A DNA stretch of 64,000 nucleotides from Chloroflexota bacterium (GTDB taxonomy: Bacteria > Chloroflexota > Anaerolineae > Anaerolineales > Anaerolineaceae): contig JAJXZS010000055.1 in the NCBI GenBank assembly GCA_021779955.1, forward strand, positions 1 through 64,000, given 5' to 3'. Numbering within the stretch: position 1 is the first letter of the stretch; each line of letters opens with the position of its first letter. A model generated the notes under the pieces. It was given only the letters and a program-made list of their open reading frames with translations, was not told the DNA's origin and made no database searches. The position numbers were made by a program, and so were the translations under genes. Positions 61,990 to 64,000 of the stretch are shown here, piece by piece.

Positions 61990-62975
61990 TGAAACCACGC
62001 GAACGGCTTGAGAAATGCTTGGCGGGCGAAGAAGTCGACCGGCCACCTGTTGCCCTATGGCGACACTTTCCAACAGACGATCTCACTCCTTTTACCCTGG
62101 CTCGTTCCGTAGTCTTGTTCCAAAACACATACAATTTCGATTTTGTGAAGATCACTTTCGCCTCATCATACGCAAGCCGAGACTGGGGCACTGTGGAATC
62201 CTGGGATGGCAATCCGGAAGGTTCAGGCTCTGTCACAACATTCCCTATTGAGTATCCCCAAGATTGGGCGAAAATTAAAGTGCATTCGCCAACCCAAGGC
62301 GCGTTGGGCGATGCGCTCGAATGCATCCGCCTGGTCCGCACCGCGCTTCCTGCAGAAATTTCGATCATTCCCACCATCTTCTCTCCCCTCGCTCAAGCCA
62401 AGCACCTGGCAGGTAAAGAGCGGCTTTCCGAGCATCTTCGTAAAGCACCTGACGCGCTTCTTGCTGCGCTGGAGGTGATTTCAGAACAGACCATACTCTT
62501 CATCCGCGAGTGCAAGAAGCTGGGAATCGACGGCATTTTTTATGCCGTTCAGCACGCCCAAAAGCATCTCATGACTGAACCAGAATTCGTCCGTTTCGGC
62601 ATGGAAGATGATCTGCGCATCCTCGCCGAGGTACAGGACCTCTGGCTGAATGTTGGCCATATCCACGGTTCACAGATCATGTTTGACAAGGCGGTCAAAT
62701 ACCCGGTCAACGTGCTGAACTGGCACGATCGCGAAGAGAATATCGCGCTCCAATACGGTCTGGGGAAATTCAAAGGCGCAGTATGCGGCGGATTAAGGCA
62801 GTGGGATACCATGGTCTATGGCATGCCAGATAAAGTGAGAAGCGAATCACTCGATGCCGTCGATCAGACAGGTGGCAAGCGCTTTATCCTCGGCACAGGT
62901 TGCGTGCTGCCGATTATTGCGCCCCACTCCAACATACTTGCTGCAATCGAAACCGTCACCTCTTCCGGAGATTAA
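61986..62975 (+). CDS. Uroporphyrinogen decarboxylase (URO-D)-family protein, not HemE
   Basis: A 329-residue TIM-barrel protein of the URO-D superfamily. RPPVALWRHFPTDDL takes the place of the HemE R-x-P-x-W-x-M-R-Q-A-G-R motif. GIDGIFYAVQHAQ, LNVGHIHG, GLRQWDTMVYG and LGTGCVLPIIAPHSNI follow the superfamily layout. Members include porphyrin decarboxylases and corrinoid methyltransferases (MtaA, CmuA). The His residues in GHIHG and LNWHD could bind zinc, but no HxC pair typical of MtaA is seen, so the substrate is open. AAGGAG precedes ATG 61986 (or 61989). Confidence 0.85.
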   Translation: MMKPRERLEKCLAGEEVDRPPVALWRHFPTDDLTPFTLARSVVLFQNTYNFDFVKITFASSYASRDWGTVESWDGNPEGSGSVTTFPIEYPQDWAKIKVHSPTQGALGDALECIRLVRTALPAEISIIPTIFSPLAQAKHLAGKERLSEHLRKAPDALLAALEVISEQTILFIRECKKLGIDGIFYAVQHAQKHLMTEPEFVRFGMEDDLRILAEVQDLWLNVGHIHGSQIMFDKAVKYPVNVLNWHDREENIALQYGLGKFKGAVCGGLRQWDTMVYGMPDKVRSESLDAVDQTGGKRFILGTGCVLPIIAPHSNILAAIETVTSSGD

Positions 62976-62977
62976 AC

Positions 62978-63541
62978 GTGGGCCAACTACGCATCATCGG
63001 GGGTACCGCCAGGGGCCTTCACATCCAATCCGTTCCCGGTGACACAACCAGGCCGATTACCGATCGGGTCAAAGAAGCGCTCTTCAATATCATCGGTCCG
63101 GATATTATCGATGCCGATTTTCTGGATCTTTTCGGCGGCACAGGCAGCGTTGGGATAGAAGCGTTGAGCCGGGGTGCCCGATCCGCCATATTTGTCGACC
63201 TCAACTCGAAACCCATTGCCACCATTCGAGCCAATCTCGAGACAACTCATCTGGCAATGAAAGCCAAAGTCGTTCAGGCGGATTCATTTCGCTTTCTCGC
63301 TGCGGCGCATTCTTCCGCTTTTGATTACATCTACATAGCGCCGCCCCAATATCAGCAGCTCTGGATTCGCGCCCTTCAAGCCGTTGACCAGAATACGGCA
63401 TTGCTCAGCCCAGATGCCTGGGTTATTGTGCAGATCCATCCGATCGAGCTTGCGGATGTCGAACTAACTCATTTGGAGGAATTCGATCGCCGCAAATACG
63501 GCTCTACGGTTCTATTGTTTTATCAAAACCGCGAAGAGTAG
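62978..63541 (+). CDS. rsmD: 16S rRNA (guanine-966-N2)-methyltransferase RsmD family
   Basis: A 187-residue class I methyltransferase. It opens LRIIGGTARGLHIQ and contains RPITDRVKEALFNIIG and LDLFGGTGSVGIEALSRGA (SAM loop), the RsmD signatures. At the catalytic site the usual DPPY/F motif reads IAPPQYQQLW, so the first Asp is replaced by Ala. That change may be characteristic of a subfamily. GTG 62978 follows GGAG by seven bases; a longer in-frame reading from 62900 was rejected. The stop abuts the convergent NUDIX gene. Confidence 0.9.
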   Translation: MGQLRIIGGTARGLHIQSVPGDTTRPITDRVKEALFNIIGPDIIDADFLDLFGGTGSVGIEALSRGARSAIFVDLNSKPIATIRANLETTHLAMKAKVVQADSFRFLAAAHSSAFDYIYIAPPQYQQLWIRALQAVDQNTALLSPDAWVIVQIHPIELADVELTHLEEFDRRKYGSTVLLFYQNREE

Positions 63542-63994
63542 CTACACCCCCTCGCGGACGATCAGCTTTCCATCTTCACCGTATAAATACTGAAGAGAGA
63601 AGAAGTCCCCCTTCATCACTCTTGGAATGATAATCGGCAAGTCTTCAACGCATGGATGATTTCCAAGCTCGCTTACATCGACCCATTCCAATAAGCCTTC
63701 GTCCGACGACTTCATCGTACCGCTCAAATCATTTCCCGAACACACAAACATACAGATCCCCTGTTCAGGTTCGACGTCGATCATCACCACGCCATTGATC
63801 TGTAGATTGTGTACGGCTAATCCGCTTTCCTCCCTCGCCTCACGTTTGGCGGCCGAAATCACATCCTCGCCACGTTCGATATGACCGCCAAGGCCGTTGT
63901 ACAGACCCGCCCAGAGCTTTTTCGTTGGCGCACCTTTCTGCAACAGCACTTTTCTGCCGTCGAATAGCAATATCAGGGTACGGGCCACCACCAT
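63542..63994 (-). CDS. NUDIX hydrolase (8-oxo-dGTPase/MutT-like), N-terminus at window edge
   Basis: At least 150 residues. VARTLILLFDGRKVLLQKGA leads into the Nudix box GGHIERGEDVISAAKREAREESG, given here as the span at about 37-59, which fits G-x5-E-x7-R-E-x2-E-E-x-G. WAGLYNGLGGH is typical of MutT-like enzymes that clean up oxidised nucleotides. The ATG at 63994 is six bases from the window end and the frame stays open beyond it, so the true start may lie outside. Confidence 0.85.
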   Translation of the reverse strand: MVVARTLILLFDGRKVLLQKGAPTKKLWAGLYNGLGGHIERGEDVISAAKREAREESGLAVHNLQINGVVMIDVEPEQGICMFVCSGNDLSGTMKSSDEGLLEWVDVSELGNHPCVEDLPIIIPRVMKGDFFSLQYLYGEDGKLIVREGV

Positions 63995-64000
63995 GTAGCG

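Noticed and set aside
61986-62975. HemE, uroporphyrinogen III decarboxylase of haem synthesis
   Set aside because: The HemE N-terminal arginine/glycine motif is missing, and no other haem genes are nearby.

Overview
The window looks like a piece of the chromosome of an uncultivated or little-studied member of the Chloroflexota, most likely class Anaerolineae. This is inferred from the gene mix (coenzyme F420 genes beside molybdenum hydroxylases, an AOR-type enzyme, ATP-dependent PEP carboxykinase, lipoproteins carrying a DUF348/G5 module) and was not tested by phylogeny. Genes are tightly packed, with 1-4 base overlaps, ATG/GTG/TTG starts and AGGAG-like ribosome sites. Several promoters read as TTGACA / TGnTATAAT, the cleanest being in front of a tRNA-Leu gene.

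Layout. 1-5.7 kb (minus): housekeeping operon M20 peptidase - DUF1385 - comEA - yqeY - pgpH - ybeY, the last cut by the window edge. 5.8-22.1 kb (plus): one 16 kb run that begins at a clear promoter and ends at an intrinsic terminator. It holds an SsnA-like amidohydrolase, F420:NADP reductase (npdG), F420 biosynthesis (cofE, a 2H phosphoesterase, cofD, cofC), an F420-type LLM oxidoreductase, a PaaI thioesterase, and two molybdenum hydroxylases with unlike domain layouts, with a CBS-type family II pyrophosphatase and XdhC between them. Two MocA-like nucleotidyltransferases and a class IV aminotransferase follow (22.1-24.2 kb). 24.2-28.3 kb (minus): an MrfA/MrfB-like helicase-exonuclease pair, the helicase carrying an HNH-like zinc motif, plus a small DUF2007 protein. 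28.4-29.1 kb: prepilin peptidase. 29.1-29.5 kb: no gene, but an orphan promoter with an SOS-box-like dyad. 29.5-34.4 kb (minus): asp23 - nusB - large lipoprotein - pckA. 34.5-38.6 kb: esterase, tungsten/molybdenum AOR-family enzyme, tyrosine recombinase. 38.6-45.7 kb (minus): cold-shock protein, typA, a NarL-type two-component pair with a membrane protein, and a secreted nuclease. 45.7-64 kb: glpK, rplY (CTC), a nifS-mnmA-trmI-nudix operon, pgm-tatD-polyprenyl synthase, tRNA-Leu(GAG), plsX, rluB-scpB, a G5/beta-propeller lipoprotein, a UXS-GtrA-UroD-rsmD operon, and a NUDIX gene at the edge.

How the genes may work together. The 5.8-23.3 kb block is the most distinctive part. It links deazaflavin (F420) metabolism with molybdenum hydroxylases and their maturation (XdhC, MocA-like proteins). 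CofC and MocA both release pyrophosphate, and a pyrophosphatase is encoded in the same operon. SsnA and the two MocA-like genes resemble the neighbourhood of selenium-dependent molybdenum hydroxylases. I read the block as a candidate F420-linked N-heterocycle or purine catabolic system. Substrate and electron route cannot be read from the sequence.
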